This document shows, piece by piece, positions 10,242 through 19,451 of a stretch of DNA of 64,000 bases. The notes beneath the pieces were generated by a model, which saw only the letters and a program-made list of their open reading frames with translations, was not told the DNA's origin and searched no databases. The first letter of the stretch is position 1. Each line of letters begins with the position of its first letter. This stretch comes from Clostridium sp. NkU-1 (lineage in GTDB: Bacteria; Bacillota_A; Clostridia; Lachnospirales; Lachnospiraceae), in the NCBI GenBank assembly GCA_001312405.1, contig BBDR01000017.1, positions 1 through 64,000 of the forward strand, written 5' to 3'. The position numbers and the translations under genes are program-made.

Positions 10242-10825
10242 TTATTCTTCTTCTTTCCATCTGGCGTACCGGTGATTTTCCACTCCCAGGCAATCCAGTA
10301 CCCGTCCGGCCATAAAATCCGCCATGTCATCAAGACATTTTGGTTTCTGGTAGAAGGCCGGCATGGCAGGAACAATAAATGCTCCGCACTCTGCCAGAGC
10401 CAGCATATTTTTCAAATGAATCTGGGACAGGGGCGTTTCCCTGGGCATCAATACCAGAGGACGCCGCTGCTTTAACGCCACATCGGCAGCCCGGGTAATT
10501 AAATCCGGTGTAATTCCTGCCGCAATATGGGCCAGCTTTGACATGGAGCATGGGGCTATGATCATTCCGTCCGTCAGATGGGAACCGCTGGCAGCCGCAG
10601 AAAACAGATCCTTGTTATCTTCCAGGATAAGCTGACCGGTAAAACGTTTCTTAAAATCAGCGATCCATTCCCCTGCCTCCCGGCCGTTTCGTAAGCCACA
10701 ACCTTTTCCCCTGTTCCCGTCAGAATGAGCCGTACCCTGGCTCCGCCTTCAAGCAGGGCTTCCACTGTCCGAAGACCGTAAATGCTGCCGCTTGCGCCTG
10801 TAATTCCAACTACATATTGTTTCAT
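10242..10825 (-). CDS. ubiX: UbiX-type flavin prenyltransferase (frame break)
   Basis: About 193 aa. Makes prenylated FMN, the cofactor of UbiD decarboxylases. The Rossmann start is MKQYVVGITGASGS; later motifs are PCSMSKLAHIAAGI and RETPLSQIHLKNM, the latter a hallmark of UbiX/Pad1. The frame breaks near 10685-10700 in the middle of the protein. It sits downstream of UbiA and UbiD genes and upstream of the importer, which fits a head-group decarboxylation role for a quinone. MqnM of the futalosine menaquinone route is the closest functional analogy. Confidence 0.88.
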
Positions 10826-10851
10826 AGTCTGCTTTATTCCCTTTCCATTCA

Positions 10852-11730
10852 TTATAAGTACACATCCAGAGTACCGAAGATCAGAAGCACGACGCTGGTG
10901 ATCTGGCTGATGCTGTATGATGCAATATTGACATTTTCCAGACGATCCGGTGATACCATCCAGTGCTGAATCACCATGAGGACCGCGATGATTGCCAGGC
11001 CTGTTCCGTAAAGCACTCCAAACTGGGGATAGAGCAGCACTCCGGCAATGCACAGGCAAAGCAGTGCAGCACAATGGAACAGAGTGCTGATCCACAATCC
11101 GCCTTTTACGCCAAATTGCACCGGAATGGAGTGGAGGCCGTTTGCCTTATCAAATTCATAATCCTGAGAGCCGTATATAATATCAAATCCTGCGGTCCAG
11201 AGGCAGTTGGCAGCGCCAAAGAAAAGCGGTATCAGGGAAAACTTCCCCGTTACCGCCAGCCAGGCCCCTACGGGAGCACAGGCACATGTAATACCCAGAA
11301 CCAGATGGCATGTCCAGGTGAATCGTTTTGTGTAGGAGTAGATAGTCATCAGAAACAGAGCCAGGGGGGACAGGATGAGACATAGCAGGTTTAAACGGGA
11401 GGCGCTGAACACCATAACCAGAAAGCAGACAGCCACCAGGATTAAGGTTTCCTTTTTTCCAATCTGTCCCTGGGGAATCTGGCGGCTTGCTGTTCTTGGG
11501 TTTTTTGCGTCGATCCTGGCATCCACCACCCGGTTTAAGGCGTTGGCGCCTGTTCTGGCACTTAAAAAGGCAAGAGCAGCCCAGAATACCACCTTTGGAT
11601 CCGGCCTGCCGCCGGAAACAGCCAGCAGGGCTACTGCGGCAAAGGCCAGGGAAAAGATGGTATGGCTGAACATGACCAGTTTTCCGTATTCATTTAATTT
11701 ATTTACTATTTTTCCAGTGATCGATCCCAT
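10852..11730 (-). CDS. UbiA-family prenyltransferase (MqnP/DmkA-like)
   Basis: A membrane prenyltransferase of about 292 aa with 7-9 TM helices. The two Asp-rich sites are NALNRVVDARIDAKNPRT and DIIYGSQDYEFDKANG. It attaches a polyprenyl chain to an aromatic acid. The first motif resembles the 'other UbiA' class that includes MqnP, which acts on 1,4-dihydroxy-6-naphthoate. ATG 11730 is chosen over 11769 because it has GGAG six bases upstream and then overlaps the UbiD 3' end by 32 bp. Partner genes are the prenyl-diphosphate synthase, UbiD and UbiX of the same operon. Intact. Confidence 0.88.
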   Translation of the reverse strand: MGSITGKIVNKLNEYGKLVMFSHTIFSLAFAAVALLAVSGGRPDPKVVFWAALAFLSARTGANALNRVVDARIDAKNPRTASRQIPQGQIGKKETLILVAVCFLVMVFSASRLNLLCLILSPLALFLMTIYSYTKRFTWTCHLVLGITCACAPVGAWLAVTGKFSLIPLFFGAANCLWTAGFDIIYGSQDYEFDKANGLHSIPVQFGVKGGLWISTLFHCAALLCLCIAGVLLYPQFGVLYGTGLAIIAVLMVIQHWMVSPDRLENVNIASYSISQITSVVLLIFGTLDVYL

Positions 11731-13424
11731 AAGTACTCCATTTCGCTGATACCTTGTTTTTGATTTCATCTGTCATCACAATATCCTCCGGCCAGGGACG
11801 GGAAAGCCCTTCCTCCAGACGCTTTCTTGTGGCATCAAAAGCCACCCGCCTGTCCGAACTAAACATATCTCTGGTGACGTCAATATTATTGAATACCCGC
11901 CACATGACTGTGGAATGATCCGACGGGTCCACATCCTCGTCCACAACTAAAATAAGGGAAGCCTTTTTTTCTTCCAGCATGGCAAGGGCTTTTTGCCTGC
12001 CGTCCCATGCTGTTCCTTGCGGATTGCCACGATCTCAAGCGATCCCCCGGTAAAGGTTCTTTTCCTCTGCTGGTGGCGTCTATGCCAAGCCGTCCTCCAT
12101 ACAAAGGATAATCAGAAGAGTGATCCAGAGCATCTAACGGTCCTTTGCTCACCACAAAATCTTCCTCCGGATGGGCATAACGCAGAACTTCCTGCCAGAC
12201 AGCTTTTGAATCACTTGGATCTATGGTTTCATCGACTGCCACGATCATCTTGCAGTTCTCATCTGTCCCATACCCCAGATGGCGTTCATGACGGTTCTGG
12301 CAGCTCCCGGATAAGCCGGCTTCACCGATATCACTGCGCAGTTATGGAAGACTCCCTCAAAGCAGATGAATGTCCCGCAGCTCGGGAATCATCATTTTTA
12401 ATATGGGAAGGAAGATGCGCTCCGTGGCTTTTGCCATATAGCAGTCTTCATGGGAGGCTTTCCTACCACTGTGGCAGGATAGACAGGATGCTTTTTGCGG
12501 GTAATGGTTGTAACATGAAATTTGGGATACCAGTCCGCCAGGGAATAATATCCGGTATGGTCTCCGAAAGGTCCTTCCCAGACCAGCTCTTCCTGTGGAT
12601 CCACATAGCCTTCCAGTACAAATTCCGCATCCTCAGGTACATAGAGGTCGTTGGTAATACATTTCACCATTTTTACCGGTCTTTTTTTGAGGAATCCAGC
12701 CAGCATCATCTCATCAAGCTTCGGCGGAAGGGGGGCTGTGGAAGCGTAGGTCACGGCCGGATCGCATCCAAGTGCAACGGATACTGGCATTGGACAGCCT
12801 TTTTTTCCTGTATGCTTCGTAAATACCGGCTCCGTCTTTATGCTTTTGCCAGTGCATGGCCGTTGTCCTGGAATCCAGCACCTGCATCCGGTACATGCCC
12901 ATGTTCTGAAGCTTTGTATCCGGATATTTTGTAAAGACAAGGGGAAGTGTAAAGAAAGGTCCTCCGTCAAGAGGCCAGCAATGCAGTACCGGAAGCTTCC
13001 CAAGGTCAGGATCTCTCTCTATTACCTGCTGGCAGCCGGGCTTCCTTATATGAAACCGGCTTCGGATAGGAAAGCAGCACAACAGGCGCAGAAGCTTTGG
13101 AGCAAAGGAGAACAGCTTTAAAAATGATGAGTAATTTCCAAAATCCAGATAAGCTCCGATCTCTGCTGCGATATCATCTAAGTTATCCGCCCCAAGAGAA
13201 AGAGCCATCCGTCTGTCCGTACCAAAGGCGTTCATCAGTACCGGATAGGGAGAGCCCTCTACATGTTCAAACAGAATTGCTTTGTTGTTTAAATCTTCCG
13301 CCTTGCAGATCCTGTCTGTAATCTCCGTTATTTCCAGGAGAGGGGATACTTTCGACCTTACCCGGATCAGTTCCCCTCTCTCTTCTAACATATGAATAAA
13401 ATCCTGTAGTCCTCGATACGACAT
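11699..13424 (-). CDS. ubiD: UbiD-family decarboxylase (several frame breaks)
   Basis: A prenyl-FMN-dependent (de)carboxylase of about 575 aa. Recognisable pieces, in different frames but in the right order, are MSYRGLQDFIHMLEERGELI, EITEITDRICKA, PMPVSVALGCDPAVTYAS, EGYVDPQEELVWEGPFGDHT, MIVAVDETIDPSD, DYPLYGGRLGIDAT and LILVVDEDVDPSDHS. At least six indels are needed, including an A7 run at 12800. The protein itself is well conserved, so errors are more likely than decay, but a pseudogene cannot be excluded. With UbiX it would remove the carboxyl group of the prenylated ring. Confidence 0.82.
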
Positions 13425-13432
13425 ATTGCCTC

Positions 13433-14505
13433 CTAACGGTCATTGCTGCGGTAAGCTTCGTAGCCGCTGCTGGTTTTGATGCTGCTGTCAGGGAGGACCC
13501 ACATTGCCTCCACATCCTCCATGCCTTCAACCAGGGCCAGTCCTTTTTCATAGGGCAAATTGAATATGGCGGTAGAAAGGGCATCTGCCCAGCCGGAATC
13601 TCTGCACACAATGGAGACCGCCCGAAAGTATGCTGAAGGCATCAATGTGTCAGGGTTGATAATATGATGATATCTCATCCCGTCCACTATGTAATACCTT
13701 TCATAATCACCGCTGCTGACGAGAGAATAACCGTCTAAATTCAAAGTATCAATGGCCTTTTTATCACTGTCAAGATCCGGGTTTTGGATATCCAGCTTCC
13801 AAGCTTTCCGTCTGCCCGTATTCCGATGGCACGGATATTGCCCCCTACACTGAGAAGGACATGATCAATCCCCCTGGCTTCCAGTGATCTTGCAACCTGC
13901 TCCGTGGCATAGCCTTTTGCAATGGCTCCCACGTCCAGACGCATATCAGGATCTTCCAGATATACGGTGGAGGCTTCTTCATCTATAAGGACCTTTGAAA
14001 AATCCGTATGAAGGGCTGCCTCTTTCAGCTGATCCATAGGCGGGACCTCTGCGGTCTCCGGGTTTTCTATTCCCTTTGTACGATAATCGTGCCAGATGGA
14101 TAAGACGCTTCCCATGGCTGCATTTACCTTGCCGTCTGTTTGTTCATAAGCTTCTCCAGCCAGCTTCAGCATATCAATGATCTTCTGATCCACTTTTACC
14201 GGATTTTTCCCTGCATTATCATTGATGGTCTTAATATTGGCAATGCCTTCATAGTCATTGTAAATATCATATAACTGGTGGTAAATCTCCAGCTCATCGT
14301 GAACATCTGTGGCGATTTGGGTAAATTCCTCTTTATTTTTTTGAATATCCGACGATCTGGGTAACGGTATCAAAGAGATTTAAAAATTCAGCATGAAATC
14401 TTTGTTCCTTTTTAGCGCCTATGGCGGCGGTATTAACCGCCGCATAGTAAGCGCTGCCAGAGTTCCGGCAATTATAATAACTGTTAGTACTTTTTTATTT
14501 TGCAT
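13433..14505 (-). CDS. ApbE-family FMN transferase (FmnB-like; frame breaks)
   Basis: An exported FAD:protein FMN transferase of about 357 aa that would attach FMN to extracellular proteins. It starts at ATG 14505, overlapping the lipoprotein gene end, with an N-terminal membrane anchor (VLTVIIIAGTLAAL). ApbE features are DGKVNAAMGSVLSIWHDY, DVGAIAKGYA, LLSVGGNIRAIG, SGDYERYY, HHIINPDT and the metal/FAD loop WADALSTAIF. Breaks lie near 14447, in the A7 run at 14337-14343 and near 13795. Its natural substrate is probably the neighbouring lipoprotein, as FmnB flavinylates PplA in Listeria. Confidence 0.87.
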
Positions 14506-15608
14506 TTGCTTCTGCCTTGGAGATGCCCTCTTGGAAGTCGCCAATACCAACGGTTACGCTGGCCTTTAAGTCGGCATCAGTAGGTGCACCTTCTGTTTCA
14601 TCAATTGCAAGACTGGTGATCTCACTGGCTGTCTTGCCAACTGCATAAGCTGCGAAGCTGGCAGCCTGCTCATTCCACTCTTTGCCAATACCGGAAGCTT
14701 TTTTTCATGCCATAAGCATCGCCTAACTGATCCTTGGTCTTGAAATCAGTGGACTTTAAGTCGCTGGTGATCTTACCGGAAGCGTCGAAGTTTACGTTGA
14801 CTGAGAAGCGTCAAGTACACAGCTTGTGATTTTTCCGTCTGCGTCAAAGCTTGCAATGGTATAGGTAGAATAAGCCTGTGCTACGCCGTCAGCATCTGCT
14901 GCTGCGTCTTTGGACTTGCTGATGCCTGTAACGATACCATAGCCCAGCTTGTCGCCTGCCTGTGCGCCTGCGCTCTTGGCATTTGCTGCAGCCTGCTCAA
15001 CAACATTGATAAAGTCTCCGATATGAACGGTAATGGTAGCCTTTAAGTCTGCATCATCTGCAATACCATCAGCAGAAACGGCAATTCCCTTTACTTCGTC
15101 AGCGGTTTTTCCGATTACGTACTGGGCAAAGCCTGCAGCCTGCTCATTCCACTCTTTGCTGATAGCGGAAGCCTTTTTCATGCCGTATTTTTCTCCCAGC
15201 TCATTCTTGGATTCAACAACTGTACCAAGATCTGTAAGCAGTTTTCCTTCTTTGGAGAAATTCACTTTGGTCTGAACGGAATCGATTTTACAATCTACGA
15301 TTTTGCCGCTGCCATCTACCAATACGGCTGCGAACATGGTATCAACTTCTGCAAGTCCATCTTTTTCTCCTGCATCTGTGGATTTGCCGATGGAAGAAAT
15401 TACTGCATAACCGGTAGATAAGGCGCCTTCTGCTGCCTCACCCTTTGCGGCTTCTGTAGTCTCTGCCTGTGCGGTAGTTTCGGCAGTTGTTGCTGCCTCT
15501 GTCGGTGCAGCGGTAGTTGGGGTCTGCTGTAAATTGGATGAACATCCTGCCAGGATAGATGCTGCTGCCATAAGGCCACAGCCTAAAGCTAAAACACGTT
15601 TTTTTCAT
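14495..15608 (-). CDS. PplA-like two-repeat surface lipoprotein
   Basis: About 370 aa. Signal peptide with lipobox LAGCSS, then a long Thr/Ala/Glu linker and two tandem ~140-aa repeats. Each repeat has a GY(A/G)-V-SxxGKSxDA-like start, an AAVLVDGSGKI-like strand, a KYGMKKASAISKEWNEQAAG or equivalent block, and GKT(A)xE plus IGDF at the end. From memory this matches the flavinylated electron-transfer lipoprotein PplA of Listeria. Breaks: A7 runs at the start codon region (15599-15605) and in the second repeat (T run at 14699-14705), plus one near 14801. I see no canonical SGAT flavinylation motif. Confidence 0.8.
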
Positions 15609-15643
15609 AGAAATTACTCCTCCTTCGATTGCTTTATATTGTA

Positions 15644-16631
15644 TTATTTTTTTAATACCATAATAAGATTTATCCACCACGGTCATGATCCTGGCCTTCT
15701 TGGCTTCGGATAAATTAAGGCTTCCGATGGTGTTTACAGCTTTTGCATAGTATCTGCCGGCTATTGTCTTAGTATAAGCAGTTCCCCCAGCTTCTAAAAC
15801 CCTGTCATAGAGTTCCTTAGCGGTAACAAGGCCGTTTTTAACTTGTTTTAAAAAGTTCTCATCCTGTTTCATGGCATGGATGAGAGGAAGAGTGACAACT
15901 CCTTCTTCATAATCAGACCGGACGTTCTTCTTTGCATCACTTTCATCCATTTCATAATCAATGCAGTCGTCCATAAGCTGAAAAATCATGCCTACGTCGT
16001 TGCCGACCTTCCGGTACATACGAAGATTTTTCTTATCCTTTGTAGACAGCGCAGCACCTCCGAGAAAGGAGGCTTCAAAAAGTGCCGCCGTCTTTCCTTT
16101 GATGATGCTTAAATATCGGTAAACTGATAAGTCCAGGTTTCCATTGTTAATTTCCTGTCTCAGTTCACCCATGCAGATCCGGCATAAGTAATTGGGCATA
16201 TCCAGGGCTTCGTATTCGCTTTTTTTAGGAATGGAAGCCGCCAGCTTAAGCGCCAGGGACAAGAGATAATCTCCGCATATGACCGCTGCCTTTTTTTCCA
16301 AATCGCTTTTGAAGTGTTTCGATTCCACGCCTTGTATCAGCGTCATCAATCACATCATCATGGACCAGGGTGGCCAGATGCAGCAGTTCCACTGCTGATG
16401 CCAGGGCAATGGCTTCAGCAGGGACCTTATCCTCTCCATCCATGGAACAGGCCATCAGCCATAGGCACGGATGAATTTACCTGTGGATTTTGCCAGATGG
16501 GCCGTATAAGTTCTGATGACAGGAGGCGCTGAAGATAAATGCTTTTCCACAGCTGCAGCCATTAAATCGAAAGCCTCTTCAAAGTCATACCGCAGGCTGT
16601 CTGCATCCTCCAACAATTCTCTATTAGTCAT
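15644..16631 (-). CDS. Polyprenyl diphosphate synthase (DmkB/IspB-like; frame breaks)
   Basis: About 328 aa; makes the isoprenoid tail for the quinone. The first Asp-rich motif is LVHDDVIDDADTRRG and the second is FQLMDDCIDYEMD, as in trans-prenyl chain-lengthening enzymes. The start at 16631 overlaps the end of the NDH-2 gene by 8 nt. Breaks lie near 16458 and in the A7 run near 16294. Dropping one A of the A7 run at 15647-15653 makes the natural end YYGIKK followed by TAA at 15644-15646, just before the GGAGGA of the lipoprotein gene. Confidence 0.87.
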
Positions 16632-18644
16632 TGTATAAATACCACTTCCTTATAAAGGGAAGTTTTCTCCATTTTTTCTTAAGCCAGGGCATGAAATAAT
16701 AATCAAGGCCAAGGGTTCTGCCGCCGCCGATCAAGATTGCTATGCCGGCGAAAATCATCCAGAACGTATTTAAGTAAAGACCGGTGGTGCAGACAAACAT
16801 AAACTGAAGCACCAGGGATGCAGCAGAGGAAAGGAAGTTAAATAAGCCCGCCATCAAAGCCAGACCGATCAAGATCTCCGCAATCACAATACCGCGCTGC
16901 ATGAACAGCTGCAGTCCGCCGTTAGGCAGGATCACTGTGTTCACAAACCAGTTCATAGGAGCAAAATCCAGTTTAAAGGCATAATCAGACAGAGTTGAAT
17001 GGGATAAGCCTTTGGAACTGACGAGGGTAGCATCGATTAATCCTAAAATATGATAGGAGAAAACCGCAACACCGCTGGAAACTGCTTCAGTTGCAGCACC
17101 TGTGGCACTGGCTACTGCGTCTGCCGCTGCCGTAGTTGCGCTGGAAACTGCATCTGCCGAAGGAGCTGCTCCTCCGATGCCTGTGATCCCGTAGGGAGCC
17201 AGAATGTTGTTGAAGAATTGATTGGCCCCGCCAAAAAAATCCGCTCAGCATGGGCTGATCCATCCAGCCTTCTACGACCTTCATAACACCTTCAAATACC
17301 CATACAGCGCCCAGCCAGACGCGCAGCGGTACCAGCAGGAAGCTTGGGGTCCTGTTGGAGAAATGGCCTCCCAGGAAGCTTCTGCAGTTGCGTACGGTAA
17401 AGAATTCGTGGCGTACATAACTCCAGACCTTATTCCAGCCTAATACCTGGATAAAGTAAATCACATTAATAAAATGCTTGGAAAGCATGGCAAGGAATGA
17501 ACACAGGTTAAACATGAGATTGGGAAGTCCAACCCGTGCGACTCCATAGCGGCCGCCAACAGAAACCATAACACCGTGGAAGGATGGTTTATACTCCTCC
17601 ATGGCTCCTGAGCCCGAAATGGCACATACCATATTATGGGCGGCGGTATGAGCGCTCTGCTCACAGTTTTCCACCATCTGGGGAACAGGCGTCTCTTCTC
17701 CCTGCGGTACATACATCATGTTGTCGCCTACTACGTAGACTTCTTCATGGTCTTTGGCCCTTAAGAATGAATCCACCTGGATTCTTCCGCGCCCTACGGA
17801 TTCCAGCATCTTGGCTGCTTCTCCGGTGATATCTGCGCTTTCTATACCGGCGGTCCAGATTACTGTTCCAGCCGTATAACGGTTTTTCCTGCCATTCTGA
17901 TTCAGTTCAATGAAATCCTTGCCGATGGCGGTTACACCGGTTTCCATCATTACCTTTACGCCCATCTTTGTCAGGCGTTTCTCTACCTTGCCGGACAGCT
18001 TCTCAGGAAGGATGGGTACTGCCCTTTTTAAAACATCCACGTTATGCATGGAGATAAGAGACGGATCTATTTCATACTCTTCGCATAAGAAGGGCACATA
18101 TTCCGCAAGTTCTCCAGCCATTTCCACACCGGTAAAACCGGCTCCTACTACGTAGAAAGTCAAAAGACGGCGTTTTTCCGCTTCATCCGGCTCACAGGCC
18201 GCCTGGCGGAATACCTGGTGGATCCGCTCCTTTAATAACACAGCATCTTCATAAGACCAAAGCTTATAAGAGTGCTCCTCTGCACCCTCCACACCAAAAT
18301 AAGTGGGCTTGGAGCCTGCGGCCAGGACCAGATAGTCGTATTCGTATTCGCCCAGGCTTCCCGTCAGCTTCTTTTCATCAATGGAGATCTGGCTGATGGT
18401 GTCTGTGATGATTTCAACATTCCTTCCTGCAAATACTTTTTTTCAGGCTGATGCGGATGCTGTCTTCCTCCACTCTTCCAGCCGCCACCTCATGCAGCTC
18501 TGTGAGCATGGTATGGAACGGATGCCTGTCAATGATGGAGATGCTTACCTCGTTGTCCATCTTCATCTTGCGGAATTTTTTTTCCAGTTTTTTGGCAGTT
18601 AAAATACCGGCATAACCGGCACCTAATACTACTATTTTCTTCAA
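16624..18644 (-). CDS. ndh2: Type II NADH dehydrogenase fused to a DoxX-like membrane domain
   Basis: About 672 aa. Residues 1-400 are a flavin NADH:quinone oxidoreductase: FAD Rossmann VVLGAGYAGI, NADH Rossmann YVVGAGFTGVEMAGE and the C-terminal FAD motif VYVVGD. The remainder carries a TM segment, an Ala/Ser/Thr-rich linker (SADAVSSATTAAADAVASAT) and DoxX-like helices ending LGLDYYFMPWLKKKW. The fusion becomes visible when one T is removed at 17227-17233; a second break is the A7 run at 18436-18442. First gene of the EET-like operon. A membrane-embedded C-terminal extension is also known for Listeria Ndh2. Confidence 0.87.
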
Positions 18645-18960
18645 GTCTTCCCCTCCTTGCGTGATAGCGGCTCACAAAATGCCACTTTGACATTATTATA
18701 ACATATAGGATCAGTTTTTACCATAATTTTATCCCAAATCGATAATTTTTACCATAGCTTGAAACTTTCCCCTTTTTCTTTAAAATGTCTGTCAAAAGAA
18801 GCCAATAATCCACGTCCCGATTTTTATGAATCGTGGGAATAAAGCAGGATTTCCAACAGCTTCTATTAATGATTTTGGGCTTTTTTTATTTTATAAACAA
18901 TACAGTTATGTTATAATAAAAATTAATAAAATTACATGTAAGAGAAATATGAGGTAACAG
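18645..18960. promoter_or_regulatory. Divergent promoter region of the EET-like operon and the EetA-like gene
   Basis: This 316-bp AT-rich spacer contains no gene. TATAAT sequences occur on both strands: 18912-18917 on the plus strand towards the EetA-like gene, and one near 18690-18700 on the minus strand towards ndh2. Neither has a good -35 box. A hairpin TCCCGAT/ATCgtGGGA lies near 18815-18839. The repeated TTTTTACCATA (near 18714 and 18748) could be an operator. The regulator is unknown. Confidence 0.5.
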
Positions 18961-19326
18961 ATGAAAAATTTAAAAAAATTGACTGTAATACAAAAAAGAG
19001 AGCTGATTCTGGTTGCGGCCATTCTGGTGATATCAGGTCTGCTTTCCGGGATATTTTATGCCAGAAACAGAAAACCGGCGGAACAGGTGGTGGTCACTGT
19101 AGACGGCAAGACTGTGGCAACCCTGGATCTTCATAAGGATATTGACATGGTTATCGACGGGTATGGCGGCACGGATCATCTGATTATCAAAGACGGCTAT
19201 GCCAGCATTACAGAAGCTTCCTGCCCTGATAAGGTATGTGTACGCACCGGCAAGATCCATAGAAGCGGTGAACTGATCGTATGCCTTCCTAACCGGGTGG
19301 TGGTAACAATTGAAGGGGAAGAATAG
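18961..19326 (+). CDS. NusG domain II protein (EetA-like)
   Basis: A 121-aa protein with a short cytoplasmic start, one TM helix (residues 16-33) and an extracellular NusG domain II: VVVTVDGKTVATLDL, IKDGYASITEASCPDKVCVR, LIVCLPNRVVVTI. The two Cys (SCPDKVC) are typical of this family. Such proteins stand beside EetB and ApbE in Gram-positive EET loci and near Rnf genes, where they are thought to help pass electrons from quinol to outer flavins. SD-like GAGG lies 5 nt before the ATG. Divergent from ndh2; no EetB-type gene follows it here. Confidence 0.8.
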   Translation: MKNLKKLTVIQKRELILVAAILVISGLLSGIFYARNRKPAEQVVVTVDGKTVATLDLHKDIDMVIDGYGGTDHLIIKDGYASITEASCPDKVCVRTGKIHRSGELIVCLPNRVVVTIEGEE

Positions 19327-19451
19327 GGGAACCGAATATATCTTCTTTTTGTGGTGAATCATATCCATTATCGGTATAAAATGTACCGCTATGTAAAAAT
19401 ATATACATTTTAAAGGGCTGATTGATCCTGAAGATCAGGAAAGGAGTTGAT

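Noticed and set aside
12398..12934. Several long plus- and minus-strand frames over the UbiD region, suggesting separate small genes
   Set aside because: Each minus-strand piece matches a successive part of one UbiD protein; the pieces are fragments of one gene broken by indels, and the plus-strand frame is a shadow.
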